From: Bradyrhizobium guangzhouense
GTDB taxonomy: Bacteria > Pseudomonadota > Alphaproteobacteria > Rhizobiales > Xanthobacteraceae
Reading direction: 5' to 3'
DNA: 64,000 nucleotides
Assembly (NCBI RefSeq): GCF_004114955.1
Contig: NZ_CP030053.1
Span: 5,828,001-5,892,000, forward strand
Shown: in pieces, positions 19,033-28,573 of the stretch
How the letters are laid out: each line of letters begins with the position of its first letter
How positions within the stretch are numbered: the stretch's first letter is position 1
Position numbers and translations under genes: made by a program
Notes under the pieces: model-generated
The model's database searches: none
What the model was told of the DNA's origin: nothing
Seen by the model: only the letters and a program-made list of their open reading frames with translations

Positions 19033-19923
19033 ATGATGAAGATCGACAAGTCTCCGGTGCCCCTGATTATCCCTGCCCCAGACGACCCGCGCCTGACCCA
19101 GAGCGTGACCGGGACCGACCAGACCGGCACCAGGGTCGAGATCAAGGTGCCGATGGAGCGGCCACTGACCCTCTACCTGAATGCGCAGGAGATCGTCACC
19201 ATGATGACGATCGGCGACTATCCGGAATATCTGGCCCTCGGCTATTTGCTGAACCAGAACATGCTGAAATACAATGATGCTGTTACCGAGGTCGAATACG
19301 ACGACGACCTCCAGGTCGTTGTCGTGCGCACCTCACATCACACCAATTTCGAGGCGAAGCTCAAGAAGCGCACGCAGACTTCCGGCTGCGCGCAGGGCAC
19401 CGCCTTCGGCGATCTGCTGGAGGCGGTCGAGAGCGTCGCGCTGCCGAAGGCGGAACTACGCACCTCCTGGCTCTACCAGATGACGCAGACCATCAACACC
19501 ATGCCCTCGCTCTATCTCGAGGCCGGCGCGATCCATGGCTGCGTGCTGTGCAGGGAGAGCGAGCCGCTGTGCTACACCGAGGATGTCGGCCGCCATAATG
19601 CGGTCGACAAGATCGCAGGCTGGATGTACCGCCACGGCGTCGATCCCGGCGACAAGATCCTCTACACCACGGGCCGCCTCACCTCGGAGATGGTGATCAA
19701 GACCGTGCGCATGGGGATTCCGATCCTGGTGTCGCGCTCCGGCTTCACCGCCTGGGGCGTCGATCTCGCACGGCAAGTGGGCCTGACTCTGGTCGGGCGT
19801 GCGCGCGGCAAACGCTTCATCGCGCTCGCGGGCGAGGAGCGGATCGTCTACGACCAGAACCTCGCTTACGTCGAAGAGGAATCGGCGAGGCACAAGCGCA
19901 AGGGCGAAAGTGGTGATGACTAG
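19033..19923 (+). CDS. fdhD: Formate dehydrogenase accessory sulfurtransferase FdhD
   Basis: 296 residues. FdhD passes sulfur from IscS to the bis-MGD cofactor of formate dehydrogenases. Recognisable segments are the active-loop region [12 protein letters not shown] near residue 115, [11 protein letters not shown], and the highly conserved [16 protein letters not shown], then [10 protein letters not shown] and VSRSGFT. The catalytic loop carries one cysteine (GCAQG) where the Escherichia coli protein has CxxC, so only one of the two loop cysteines is kept. mobA overlaps its end by 8 bp. FdhD is needed for activity of the fdhA product of this window. Confidence 0.92.
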   Translation: MMKIDKSPVPLIIPAPDDPRLTQSVTGTDQTGTRVEIKVPMERPLTLYLNAQEIVTMMTIGDYPEYLALGYLLNQNMLKYNDAVTEVEYDDDLQVVVVRTSHHTNFEAKLKKRTQTSGCAQGTAFGDLLEAVESVALPKAELRTSWLYQMTQTINTMPSLYLEAGAIHGCVLCRESEPLCYTEDVGRHNAVDKIAGWMYRHGVDPGDKILYTTGRLTSEMVIKTVRMGIPILVSRSGFTAWGVDLARQVGLTLVGRARGKRFIALAGEERIVYDQNLAYVEEESARHKRKGESGDD

Positions 19924-20545
19924 GATTCCGCCCACTCAAGGCGTGCTGCTCGCCGGCGGCCTCGCTCGCCGCATGGGCGGTGGCGACAAGCCGATGCGCA
20001 CCATTCGCGGTCGCACCATCCTCGAGCGCGTGATCGCGCGCCTCGCGCCGCAATGCGACGGGTTGATCCTGAATGCCAATGGCGATCCGGCGCGCTTCGC
20101 CGCGTTCGGCTTGCAGGTGATTGCCGACGACGTGCCCGGTTTCCCCGGACCACTCGCCGGCATCCTCGCGGCGCTGGACTGGACCGCAGCAAACCGGCCG
20201 AAGATCGAATGGGTGCTCAGCGCTGCGGGCGACTGCCCGTTCCTGCCACGTGACCTCGTTGCTCGGCTGCACGAGGTGCGCGCGCGAGAGAGCGCGCAGC
20301 TCGCGGTCGCGGCTTCAGGCGATCAGTCGCATCCGGTGATTGGCCTATGGCGCGTCGGCTTGCGCAACGAGTTGCGTCATGCGCTGGTGGACGAGGATCT
20401 CCGCAAGATCGATCGCTGGACCGCGCGCTATCCGCTCGCAACCGTGACCTGGCCGACCGAGCCGCTCGACCCGTTCTTCAATGCCAACACGGTCGAGGAC
20501 ATCACTGAAGCCGAGCGTCTGGCGGCGCTCGATGCGGCATCCTAG
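19916..20545 (+). CDS. mobA: Molybdenum cofactor guanylyltransferase MobA
   Basis: 209 residues. It transfers GMP from GTP to molybdenum-bound molybdopterin to build the MGD cofactor. The nucleotide-binding start [18 protein letters not shown] is intact, followed by [26 protein letters not shown], the metal-binding [10 protein letters not shown] and late [10 protein letters not shown]. The start at 19916 overlaps the fdhD stop, implying coupled translation; longer upstream frames mirror fdhD. Confidence 0.92.
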   Translation: MTRIPPTQGVLLAGGLARRMGGGDKPMRTIRGRTILERVIARLAPQCDGLILNANGDPARFAAFGLQVIADDVPGFPGPLAGILAALDWTAANRPKIEWVLSAAGDCPFLPRDLVARLHEVRARESAQLAVAASGDQSHPVIGLWRVGLRNELRHALVDEDLRKIDRWTARYPLATVTWPTEPLDPFFNANTVEDITEAERLAALDAAS

Positions 20546-20615
20546 CGCCTACCGGGACATCGAACCGGACCGATACGAGCCGCGACTACTGATCGGGACG
20601 CATTCCGGATCGATC

Positions 20616-20861
20616 ATGGCCGACTCTCTTCTGAATGCCATATTCGCAGTCGTCGATTTCGTATTCGATGTGTCGAAAGCAATCGACAGCACCAGGCGGC
20701 TGAGCCAACAGGCCACGGGCAGCGACAAGATCGTCGATGTCCCTCCAGACCCGAAGCCGCTGCCGCCCGCGGCGCAACGTGCGCTTGCAGAAGCCGAGGA
20801 ACGCGAGCGTGCGCGCGAGAAGTCCGCTCAGGCCGCCAACGGCACCGACCAGGCATCGTAA
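20616..20861 (+). CDS. Small hypothetical protein
   Basis: 81 residues. The N-terminal half is a hydrophobic/amphipathic helix (LLNAIFAVVDFVFDVSKAID), the C-terminal half is charged and helical (AEAEERERAREKSAQA) behind a proline-rich link. No family is recognised. The frame stays open from 20481, but the ATG at 20616 gives a balanced composition. Its 3' end overlaps the convergent monooxygenase gene by 34 bp. Confidence 0.45.
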   Translation: MADSLLNAIFAVVDFVFDVSKAIDSTRRLSQQATGSDKIVDVPPDPKPLPPAAQRALAEAEERERAREKSAQAANGTDQAS

Positions 20862-21955
20862 CCGTAGACCCAGCTCGTATCGGTTCGTTGCTTTAGCCAG
20901 ATGTTGGCGCGCGACGTCTCCTGAACCCGGCTCGTCCGCTCCTTGCGTGTCGCCTCGAAGCGGCGGAAGGCATCGGCGACGCCGTCGCGGTCGATACCGT
21001 CGAGACAGCGCGACAGCACCGCGGCATCCTCAATCGCCATGGCCGCGCCTTGCGCCATATAGGGCGTCATCGGATGGCAGGCATCGCCGAGCAGTGTCAC
21101 CCTGCCGTCAGCCCAGCGCTTCAGCGCATCCCGATCCATGATCGCCCATTTGTGCACGTCGGGACACGCCGCCAGCACCTTGCCGACCTGCGGATGAAAG
21201 CCTTCGAACGAGGCGCGCAGATCCCGTACATTCCCCTTCGTCGACCAGGACTCGATGCGGAAATCCGGCTCCGGCTGGCTTGTCACGAGATAGACCTCGC
21301 TACGATCGGGCTTCACGTAATAGATCACGATATGGCGATCCTCGCCCCACCATTTGGTGCAATCATCGATCTTCTCGCCAAGCAGTGCTGCGGGATAGGT
21401 GGTGCGATAGGCGATGCGGCCGGTGAATTTGACCGGCGCGGTCCTGAACAGAATGTCGCGCACGGCTGAATGAACGCCATCCGCACCGACCACCGCATCG
21501 GCAACCGCGCTGGTGCCGTTCGCAAAGCTGAGCCGGATGCCCTCACTTGTCTCCTCGAGACCGACAAGCTTGTGGTTGAGCCTCACACACTCATCCGGCA
21601 CCACGCTCGCCAGCGCCGCATGGAGATCGCCGCGATGCGCGAGCAGATAGGGCGCGCCGAACCTCTCCTCCGCGCTTTCACCAAAAATCATATCGAACTT
21701 GATGTCGCCGCTCTTCCAGTCGCGGTTGTTCCAGGAGCGCGGATAGAACGACTGCTCGCGGATCCGCTGCTCTAGTCCCAGCGCCCGCAGCACCTTCATC
21801 GCATTGCAGCCGATCTGGATGCCCGCGCCGATCCGGGCAAACTGCGAGGCCTGTTCGTAGACCATCACGTCGATGCCGACGCGCCTGAGCGCCGCGGCGG
21901 TCGCGAGCCCACCCATGCCGGCACCAACGATCGCAACCGAAAGCCGCCTTGCCAT
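20828..21955 (-). CDS. FAD-dependent aromatic-ring monooxygenase (class A)
   Basis: 375 residues. GxGxxG at the N-terminus (VAIVGAGMGGLATAAAL), the DG motif VVGADGVHSAVR, and the second FAD motif LLGDACHPMTPYMAQGAAMAIEDA define a single-component NAD(P)H-dependent flavin hydroxylase. Its size and IGAGIQIGCNAMKVL segment resemble salicylate or 6-hydroxynicotinate 3-monooxygenases. The substrate cannot be assigned: no other aromatic degradation gene is adjacent. It stops on one side at the small hypothetical gene and begins just after the moeA-PBP gene, pointing the same way. Confidence 0.82.
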   Translation of the reverse strand: MARRLSVAIVGAGMGGLATAAALRRVGIDVMVYEQASQFARIGAGIQIGCNAMKVLRALGLEQRIREQSFYPRSWNNRDWKSGDIKFDMIFGESAEERFGAPYLLAHRGDLHAALASVVPDECVRLNHKLVGLEETSEGIRLSFANGTSAVADAVVGADGVHSAVRDILFRTAPVKFTGRIAYRTTYPAALLGEKIDDCTKWWGEDRHIVIYYVKPDRSEVYLVTSQPEPDFRIESWSTKGNVRDLRASFEGFHPQVGKVLAACPDVHKWAIMDRDALKRWADGRVTLLGDACHPMTPYMAQGAAMAIEDAAVLSRCLDGIDRDGVADAFRRFEATRKERTSRVQETSRANIWLKQRTDTSWVYGYDAWSVPLAA

Positions 21956-21967
21956 GCCGTCGCCACC

Positions 21968-23959
21968 CTATGTCGCGCGGCTTGGATGCCGCATCGTTGA
22001 TGCGGGCCGGAATCCCGCTCGCTGAAGTGCCGTGCGCGCCTCGTCCGAGCCGAGGGCGTCGAGGAAGGCCTGGACCGCGGGGCGCCGCTTGCGCGACGTC
22101 ACCAAGGCAAAGTCATAATGCTCTTCCGCGAACGGAATGAAACCGAGATTGGCCGCATGGGCGACCGGCGCAATGGTCATGCCCCAGTCCGCGCGGTGCT
22201 GCGCGACGGCGGCGGCAACCGCGTTGTGCGAGCGCGGCTGGTTCCAATAGCCTTCCGGGCGCGCGCCGCCAAGCAGCCGATCGATCAGGATACGCGTGCC
22301 GGCGCCCTGGTTGCGGTTGACCATGATGCAGGCGGGGTCGGCGACCGCGGCGGCAACGGCCTCTTTTGCGCCGAGCCCCTCAAAACGCTGGTCGCCCTTG
22401 CGGAAGACAATGCCTTGCATCCGCCGCCATCCCGGCACGAGTTCGAGCCCCTCGACGAGGTAAGGCGCGTTGTAGGTCTCGCTCTTGTCGTCGAACAGAT
22501 GGATCGGCGCGAGATCGCATTCGCCGCGCCTTGCCGCTGCCAGGCCGCCGAGACTGCCAACGGCAATCGAGCGCACAGTGAGGCCCGCGCGGGCGAGCGC
22601 CGCAGTCACGAGATCGAGGCCGGTACAATGGCTGCCGACGATGACGAGATCGGGCACGCGCACATGCGGCGTAAACAGCGTCACCTCGGCGTTGGTCCCC
22701 GCCGGCATCTGGTCGGCGAGCGCCTCGATGCGCAGGAAGCCATCGGCTTGCGCAAAGGACGTGATCGCACCCGAGCCTTTGCCGGAGGGATAGGCAATCA
22801 GGCCGTCCTCGCTCTCGACCAGCGAGACCATCACGAATTCAGTGCGGCCCAGCTCGGAAGCAATACGTACCGGTACAGTTGCGCTCACCTTGGCATCGGC
22901 GCGCGGCGGCAGTCCGGCCATTTTGCGCAGCGCCGGCACGATCATGTCGTGGAAGGTGAACATCGCCGAGGTCGGAAAGCCGGGCAGGATCACCACCGGC
23001 TTGCCGTCGCAGACCGCAAGGCAAAGCGGCTTGCCGGGCTTGAGCGCCACGCCATGCGCGATCACCCCGGGCTGGCCGAGCCGGCCGATGATGCGATGGG
23101 ACAGATCGCCCGCACCCTTCGATGTGCCGCCTGACAACACCAGCATATCGGCGTCCGCCAGCGCCCGGCGCATCGCCGCTTCGAGCCTCGTTTCGTCGTC
23201 GGGAATTGCACCGAGGAAGATCGCCGCGCCGCCGTTCTCGTTGATCGCGGCTGCGACGATCGCGCCATTGATGTCGTAGATCGCGGCCGGTGCAAGCGCC
23301 TCGCCGGGCTGCACCAGTTCGTCGCCGGTCGAGATCACGGCAACCCGCAGCTTGCGCGCAACTTTCACCTCGGCGATGCCGCAGGCCGCCAGCATGCCGA
23401 TCTCACGCGAGCCGATGATCGTGCCGTCGCGCAGCAGCGCTTCGCCGCGCGCGATGTCGGAGCCGGCGTACGAGACGAACTGTCCCGGCGAAACTGCGCG
23501 ACGGACATCGATCGCATCAAGGCCGGACGGCTGGGTATGCTCGACCATGACGACGGCATCGGCGCCGCGCGGCAGCGGGCCGCCGGTCGCAATCGGGGTT
23601 GCGGTTCCCGTCGTCACCTGCAGCGCCGGCGCGGTGCCGCAGTGAATGGTCTCGCCGTTCAGCGCCAGCCGCACGGGGGCGCCTTCGCCCGCGGCTGAAA
23701 GATCCGCCGAGCGCACGGCAAAGCCGTCGACATTGGAGCGATCGAACGGCGGCACATCGATCGGCGCGGAGACGTCTTCAGCAAGGGCTGCACCGAGCGC
23801 ATCGGCAAGCTTGCGGGCCTCATTCGGAATCGGACGCGGAAACAGCGCAGCGTCGAAGCGCGCCAGCGCCTCCTCGCGCGAGAGGATCTTGAGGAATTGC
23901 TGCTGCTCGAGCGCGCTGCGATCTGGCGGCTTTGGGATCATCGTCATGCCGGAACCCAT
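21968..23959 (-). CDS. MoeA-type molybdopterin biosynthesis protein fused to a PBP-like domain
   Basis: 663 residues. Residues 1-410 follow the MoeA pattern: PIDVPPFDRSNVDGFAV, GTATPIATGGPLPRGADAVVMVEHT, VISTGDEL, VLSGGTSKGAGDLSH and VILPGFPTSAMFTFHD. From about 435 a LysR/PBP-like substrate-binding domain follows (VIVGSHCTGLDLVTAALARAG, then VNRNQGAGTRILIDRLLGG). This MoeA-PBP fusion is known in many bacteria and is thought to link cofactor assembly to binding of molybdate, tungstate or a cofactor intermediate. The next moeA-like gene ends 1 base before this one starts, so they are one operon. The same PBP domain appears in the regulator at 26344. Confidence 0.88.
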   Translation of the reverse strand: MGSGMTMIPKPPDRSALEQQQFLKILSREEALARFDAALFPRPIPNEARKLADALGAALAEDVSAPIDVPPFDRSNVDGFAVRSADLSAAGEGAPVRLALNGETIHCGTAPALQVTTGTATPIATGGPLPRGADAVVMVEHTQPSGLDAIDVRRAVSPGQFVSYAGSDIARGEALLRDGTIIGSREIGMLAACGIAEVKVARKLRVAVISTGDELVQPGEALAPAAIYDINGAIVAAAINENGGAAIFLGAIPDDETRLEAAMRRALADADMLVLSGGTSKGAGDLSHRIIGRLGQPGVIAHGVALKPGKPLCLAVCDGKPVVILPGFPTSAMFTFHDMIVPALRKMAGLPPRADAKVSATVPVRIASELGRTEFVMVSLVESEDGLIAYPSGKGSGAITSFAQADGFLRIEALADQMPAGTNAEVTLFTPHVRVPDLVIVGSHCTGLDLVTAALARAGLTVRSIAVGSLGGLAAARRGECDLAPIHLFDDKSETYNAPYLVEGLELVPGWRRMQGIVFRKGDQRFEGLGAKEAVAAAVADPACIMVNRNQGAGTRILIDRLLGGARPEGYWNQPRSHNAVAAAVAQHRADWGMTIAPVAHAANLGFIPFAEEHYDFALVTSRKRRPAVQAFLDALGSDEARTALQRAGFRPASTMRHPSRAT

Positions 23960-23960
23960 A

Positions 23961-25067
23961 TCATTCCCGCATCAAATAAGCATCGACCGGCTCACCCGCC
24001 GCAAATCCTTCCTGGCTGGCAGGGATGAGCAGCCATGCATCCGCATTGGCGATGGCGTGGAGCGGCCATTCGCCCACGGCAAGCGGCATCCATGCTTTAT
24101 GTTCCTCCGCCAGCAGCGAGATCTCGGCGATGCCGACGCTGGAAGCGATTTTGCGCGCGAGCGGCAAGGTCACCGTGCGACGTGGCCGACGCGCCGACAT
24201 TCTGTCGATCAGCGGAAGCACCAGCGCCAACCAAACTGCGAGCGCATGGGCGGGCGAGCCGGGCAAGGCGACGACGGGAACGTTTGCGAGCCGCCCAGCG
24301 GCTGCAGTCCGTCCAGGCTGCAGCGCAAGACCGTAGGCGAGCTTCGCCCCGCGCTCGATCAGTGCCGTCACCGTGGCATCCGCGCGACCGACGCCGCTGC
24401 CGCCGATCGTGAGCAGGACATCGCAAGCGGAGACGTGGAGCGCCGCCGCGATCGACGCTGCATCGCGTCCGCCCGCTTCATGCGCGCTCACATCCAATCC
24501 CGCCGCGCTTGCGAGTTCGGCGATCATCTGCAGCGTCGCGGTTGCGCCCGGCACGTTGACGATGCGCAGGCGCGGCCGCCTGACACCCAGCTTGTCCGCA
24601 CCCGCAACGCGCGCGAGCAGCAGAGCCGCTGCATCGACGGGACATCCCGCTGCGGCCGCGGGCGCGTTTTCGGCGATATCGCTGCCAGCACGGGCGACAC
24701 CTTGTCCCGGAACGCCCTCCGCCAGGACCTGGGCGAGCGGCCCCGACACTTCGACCGCGTCAACGTCGAGCACGCAGTCGCATCCCGCCGGCATCGCACC
24801 GCCTGCCTCGACCCACACAGGAAGCCCGGCCAGGGGCAGCGGCGAATAGGAGGACGCGCCGACAAGATCAACGGCGCTGAGCGCCCAGCCGTCCACCGCG
24901 GCGACGTCGCGCGGCGGATGGGCCGGTAGCAATGGCAAGCCGGTGGAGATACAGCCGGCCGCTTCAATCAACGGCAATTCCTCCGCTGCGACGGGGCCAA
25001 CACCGCGCAGCAGCGCAGCGAGCGCAGTATCGAGCGGAGTTAACGAGAGCGGCAGGCGCTGGGTCAT
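23961..25067 (-). CDS. MoeA-like molybdopterin-binding protein (divergent)
   Basis: About 368 residues. It keeps the overall MoeA layout (HPPRDVAAVDGWALSAVDLVG, VWVEAGGAMPAGCDCVLDVDAVE, LRIVNVPGA, LLTIGGSGVGRADATV, VVALPGSPAHALAVW) but several catalytic signatures are altered, for example GGSGVG in place of GGVSxG. It may have lost or changed catalysis and act with the fused moeA-PBP partner. The start is uncertain: ATG at 25067 (MTQRLPL) is chosen, while ATG 25088 and TTG 25103 also lack a convincing ribosome site. It lies 54 bp after the tungstate-binding gene on the same strand. Confidence 0.78.
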   Translation of the reverse strand: MTQRLPLSLTPLDTALAALLRGVGPVAAEELPLIEAAGCISTGLPLLPAHPPRDVAAVDGWALSAVDLVGASSYSPLPLAGLPVWVEAGGAMPAGCDCVLDVDAVEVSGPLAQVLAEGVPGQGVARAGSDIAENAPAAAAGCPVDAAALLLARVAGADKLGVRRPRLRIVNVPGATATLQMIAELASAAGLDVSAHEAGGRDAASIAAALHVSACDVLLTIGGSGVGRADATVTALIERGAKLAYGLALQPGRTAAAGRLANVPVVALPGSPAHALAVWLALVLPLIDRMSARRPRRTVTLPLARKIASSVGIAEISLLAEEHKAWMPLAVGEWPLHAIANADAWLLIPASQEGFAAGEPVDAYLMRE

Positions 25068-25121
25068 GTCTGATGATGGACCACGCATCGCGCGGTTTGG
25101 CAACCGCTCGTGCCTTGGCTG

Positions 25122-25955
25122 TCAGCCGCCCGATTTGTCCGCGTTCGGAAAGAACACCTGTTGCCCGTGGACCCTGTAGCCGGCGATCGCCGCCTGCCCC
25201 TCTGGAGAGATCAGCCAATTGATGAAGGTCTGGCCCAGATCCTTCTTTACGTTCGGAAATTTTTCCGGGTTCACCAGCATCACGCCATACTGGTTGAGCA
25301 GCCGCTTGTCGCCCTCGACGATGATGTCGAGATCGCCGCGATCCCTGAACGAGATCCAGCTGGCGCGATCCGCAAGCATATAGGCATTCGCCGTGCGTGC
25401 GGCGTCGAGCGCCGCGGTGATGCCCTGCCCGCTTTCGCGATACCAGGCGCCCTTGGCGCTGGAAATGTCGATGCCGGCGACGATCCAGAGCGCGAGTTCG
25501 GCCGCGTGGGTGCCGGAACGATCGCCGCGGGTCACGAATGGCGCACCCTTGGCCTCAATCGCCTTCAGCGCGGTCACGATGTCCTTGCCCTTCACGCCCG
25601 CGGGATCACTCTTCGGCCCGATCAGCACGAAATCGTTGTACATCACGTCGTAGCGTCTGGTGGCGAAACCCTCAGCAACGAATTTCTCCTCCTGTGGCCG
25701 GGCATGCAACAACACCACGTCGGCCTCGCCTCGGCGCGCGCCGTCGAGCACCTCGTCGCTGCGGCGTGCGATCACCGTCACCTCGATGCCGGTCTTGTCG
25801 CGGACGACAGGCAGCAAATAGTCGAGCAGGCCCGATTCCTGTGTCGATGTCGTCGAGGCCAGCACGATCGCGCGCTCCGCGGCGGACGATGCCGCCACGC
25901 CGCCGGCGAGGCCGCAGAGCAGCGAAAATGCAACGATCAGTCGGCGAACGGCCAT
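25122..25955 (-). CDS. tupA: Tungstate/molybdate-type ABC substrate-binding protein (TupA-like)
   Basis: 277 residues with a signal peptide (LIVAFSLLCGLAGGVAASSAA). The mature protein begins with the TupA hallmark LASTTSTQESGLLDYLLP, and contains VLLHARPQEEKFVAEG and FVTRGDRSGTHAAEL, both typical of the TupA/WtpA-like anion-binding proteins. No TupB permease or TupC ATPase gene is present in the neighbourhood, so it is an orphan here. It heads a minus-strand run with the two moeA-type genes. Together with formate dehydrogenase this suggests the cell selects tungstate for cofactor loading. Confidence 0.83.
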   Translation of the reverse strand: MAVRRLIVAFSLLCGLAGGVAASSAAERAIVLASTTSTQESGLLDYLLPVVRDKTGIEVTVIARRSDEVLDGARRGEADVVLLHARPQEEKFVAEGFATRRYDVMYNDFVLIGPKSDPAGVKGKDIVTALKAIEAKGAPFVTRGDRSGTHAAELALWIVAGIDISSAKGAWYRESGQGITAALDAARTANAYMLADRASWISFRDRGDLDIIVEGDKRLLNQYGVMLVNPEKFPNVKKDLGQTFINWLISPEGQAAIAGYRVHGQQVFFPNADKSGG

Positions 25956-26214
25956 GACAGGTTCCTATCGAAAACGACGCGATCATGATGAGCGATTACG
26001 CCGCACTCGTGACGGAGGCGGCTGCGGCGATGACAACATGAGGTAGAGGCCGGGCCAACGCCACTACCGAAAGGCAAGCTCAGGTCACCGGCACCAACTG
26101 AATCAGTCGGGAAACTTCGGCAATGAATCAACCGGCACGTTGATTGCAGTCACGCGCGCAACGATCGCAAGGCCCGCATCGTCAGCGCCTCGCAAGATCG
26201 TCAACCAAAATCAA

Positions 26215-26234
26215 AACACATGTCAGGATGTGTT
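26215..26234. promoter_or_regulatory. Inverted repeat in the tupA/regulator divergent promoter region
   Basis: The 388-bp region 25956-26343 between the divergent tupA and regulator genes contains the perfect 7-bp inverted repeat AACACAT/ATGTGTT with a 6-base centre. It is the best operator candidate for the regulator at 26344. No gene or further repeat is evident in the rest of the region. Confidence 0.4.
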
Positions 26235-26343
26235 GCAAAGCATCGAGATCATCGGGCATGGTTCGCGCGGACAAAAATCGAAGTGCAGAATTCCACCTGC
26301 GTTGAACGTCAAAAAGAAGCAAGAATTTGCATAGGAATGCAGG

Positions 26344-27237
26344 ATGGAATTCCTGACGACCAGTGAAGCGGCGGATTACCTCCGCCTTGGCGAGCGCAAG
26401 CTCTACGAACTCGTGACCAACGGCGCGATCCCCTGTACCAAGGTGACAGGCAAATGGCTCTTCCCCCGACATGAGCTCGACCTCTGGGTGCTGTCGGGCA
26501 TGGCCCGTCCGGCCGGCATGCTGATGGCGGAGCCGCCACCGGTCGTGGGCGGCAGCCAGGACGAGCTTTTGGACTGGAGCCTGCGCGAATCCGGCTCGGG
26601 CCTGGGATCGATGACCGAAGGCAGCGCGCGGGGGCTCGAGCGACTGCAGCGTAACGAGGTGATGGCGGTCGCCGTGCACTTCCACAGCCTCGATCCCGAG
26701 GGCAACCTTGCCTCCGACGCCAGCGTGACGGCGCTGAGGGATGCGCCTGACTTACATGATGCGGTGCTGGTCGCCTTCGTGCGCCGCGAGCAGGGCCTCG
26801 TGCTGCCGCCCGGCAATCCGAAGCGGCTGCGCGGGCTCTCCGACGTGCTCGCGCTCGGCGCGCGGATGGCGATGCGGCAGCAAGGCACGGGCGCGCAGAT
26901 GCTGCTCGACGTGCTGCTGACGCGCGCCGGCGCCTCGACGCGCGATCTGCGGCGGGTGGAGACGCCGGCCCTCACCGGGCCCGACCTCGCCGAGATGGTC
27001 CGCGCCGGACAAGCCGATTGCGGCGTCGCGACGCGCGCGGCGGCGCGCTCGGCCGGGCTCGATTTCGTGCCGCTGGTCTGGGAGAATTTTGACCTCGCGA
27101 TGCGGCAGCGCAGCTATTTCCGCCCGGCCATGCAGGCACTGATCCGGTTCCTGAGCGAACGACGGCTGCGCCAGCGCGCCGAGGAGCTGACCGGCTACGA
27201 CCCCTCGCCCGCAGGCCAGATCCGCTTCGCGGCCTGA
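26344..27237 (+). CDS. One-component regulator: excisionase-type HTH with PBP-like ligand domain
   Basis: 297 residues. Residues 1-50 form a MerR/excisionase-type HTH (LTTSEAADYLRLGERKLYELV, then VTGKWLFPRHELDLW). The rest is the PBP-like domain also found in the C-terminus of the moeA fusion at 21968, with the shared pattern NPKRLRGLSDV...RQQGTGAQMLLDVLL where the fusion has NRNQGAGTRILIDRLL. It therefore probably senses the same ligand (molybdate, tungstate or cofactor) and controls tupA and the moeA operon across the divergent promoter. This role is inferred from shared domain and position. Confidence 0.82.
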   Translation: MEFLTTSEAADYLRLGERKLYELVTNGAIPCTKVTGKWLFPRHELDLWVLSGMARPAGMLMAEPPPVVGGSQDELLDWSLRESGSGLGSMTEGSARGLERLQRNEVMAVAVHFHSLDPEGNLASDASVTALRDAPDLHDAVLVAFVRREQGLVLPPGNPKRLRGLSDVLALGARMAMRQQGTGAQMLLDVLLTRAGASTRDLRRVETPALTGPDLAEMVRAGQADCGVATRAAARSAGLDFVPLVWENFDLAMRQRSYFRPAMQALIRFLSERRLRQRAEELTGYDPSPAGQIRFAA

Positions 27238-27340
27238 GATTGACGCCCACCCCAAAATAGTTGCAAAAGAAACCAATTCAGCCGGGCCGTACCCGGCGCA
27301 GGCAACTTCGGCCAACGTGCCGGATCAGGGGAGGACAAGC

Positions 27341-28555
27341 GTGAATCCAATGAAATTTGGACTGCCGGTCGCGGCCGCCTTGACGGCGGCGCTGCTATCG
27401 GGTGCCGCAATGGCGCAGGTGTCCGACGACGTCGTCAAGATCGGCGTGCTCACCGACATGAACGGCCCGGCCTCCGCGCCGACCGGTCAGGGCTCGGTGA
27501 CGGCCGCGCAGATGGCGATCGACGATTTCGGCGGCACCGTGCTCGGCAAGCCGATCAGCATCGTGGTCGGCGACCACCAGCTCAAGGCCGACATCGGCGC
27601 CGCGATCGCGCGGCGCTGGTACGACGTCGACCAGGTCGATCTGATCGTCGACGTGCCGGTCTCGGCGGTCGGCCTTGCGGTGCAGAACATCGCCAACGAG
27701 AAGAAGCGGCTGTTCATCACCCACTCCACCGGCACTGCGGATTTCCACGGCAAGTTCTGCTCGCCTTATGCGATGCAATGGGTGTTCGACACCCGCGCGC
27801 TCGCGGTCGGCACCGCGGACGCGGTGGTCAAGCGCGGCGGCGACAGCTGGTTCTTCATCACCGACGACTACGCCTTCGGCCATTCGCTCGAACGCGACGC
27901 CTCCAGCGTCATCACCGCCAATGGCGGCAAGGTGCTGGGCTCGGTGAAGCCGCCCCTGGCAACGCCCGATCTCTCCTCCTTCGTGCTGCAGGCGCAGGCC
28001 TCCAAGGCCAAGATCATCGGCATTGCCGCAGGTCCTCCCAACAACATGAACGAGATCAAGACCGGCTCGGAGTTCGGCGTGTTCAAGGGCGGCCAGCAGA
28101 TGGCGGCACTGCTGGCGCTGATCACCGACATCCACGGCCTCGGCCTGCAAGCCGCGCAGGGCTTGCTCCTGACGACGTCGTTCTATTGGGACATGGACGA
28201 CAAGACCCGCGAATGGTCGAAGCGGTATTTCGCCAAGATGAACAAGATGCCGACGATGTGGCAGGCCGGCGTCTATTCCAGCGTGATCCACTATCTCAAC
28301 GCCATCAAGGCCACCGGCACCGACGATCCGCTCAAGGTCGCAGCGAAAATGCGCGAGACGCCGGTGGAGGATTTCTTCGCCCGCCACGGCCATTTGCGCG
28401 ATGACAATCTGATGGTGCACGACCTCTGGCTGGTGCAGGTGAAGACGCCGGAGGAGAGCAAATATCCGTGGGACTATTACAAGATCCTCGCGACGATTCC
28501 CGGCGACAAGGCCTTCGGCCCGCCGGACCCGGCGTGTGCGATGCTGAAGAAGTGA
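27341..28555 (+). CDS. ABC transporter substrate-binding protein, branched-chain amino acid/amide type
   Basis: About 404 residues with a signal peptide ending AAMAQ. The mature part starts with VVKIGVLTDMNGPAS, the type 1 periplasmic-binding fold of the LivK/AmiC group, and keeps GDHQLKADIGAAIARRWYD and VDLIVDVPVSAVGLAV. The GTG at 27341 is preferred because GGGGAGG lies 6 bases upstream; an ATG at 27350 is in frame. No permease or ATPase genes follow, so it is an orphan binding protein, common in Bradyrhizobium. The ligand is unknown. Confidence 0.85.
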   Translation: MNPMKFGLPVAAALTAALLSGAAMAQVSDDVVKIGVLTDMNGPASAPTGQGSVTAAQMAIDDFGGTVLGKPISIVVGDHQLKADIGAAIARRWYDVDQVDLIVDVPVSAVGLAVQNIANEKKRLFITHSTGTADFHGKFCSPYAMQWVFDTRALAVGTADAVVKRGGDSWFFITDDYAFGHSLERDASSVITANGGKVLGSVKPPLATPDLSSFVLQAQASKAKIIGIAAGPPNNMNEIKTGSEFGVFKGGQQMAALLALITDIHGLGLQAAQGLLLTTSFYWDMDDKTREWSKRYFAKMNKMPTMWQAGVYSSVIHYLNAIKATGTDDPLKVAAKMRETPVEDFFARHGHLRDDNLMVHDLWLVQVKTPEESKYPWDYYKILATIPGDKAFGPPDPACAMLKK

Positions 28556-28573
28556 CGATCGCTTAAGGCGATC

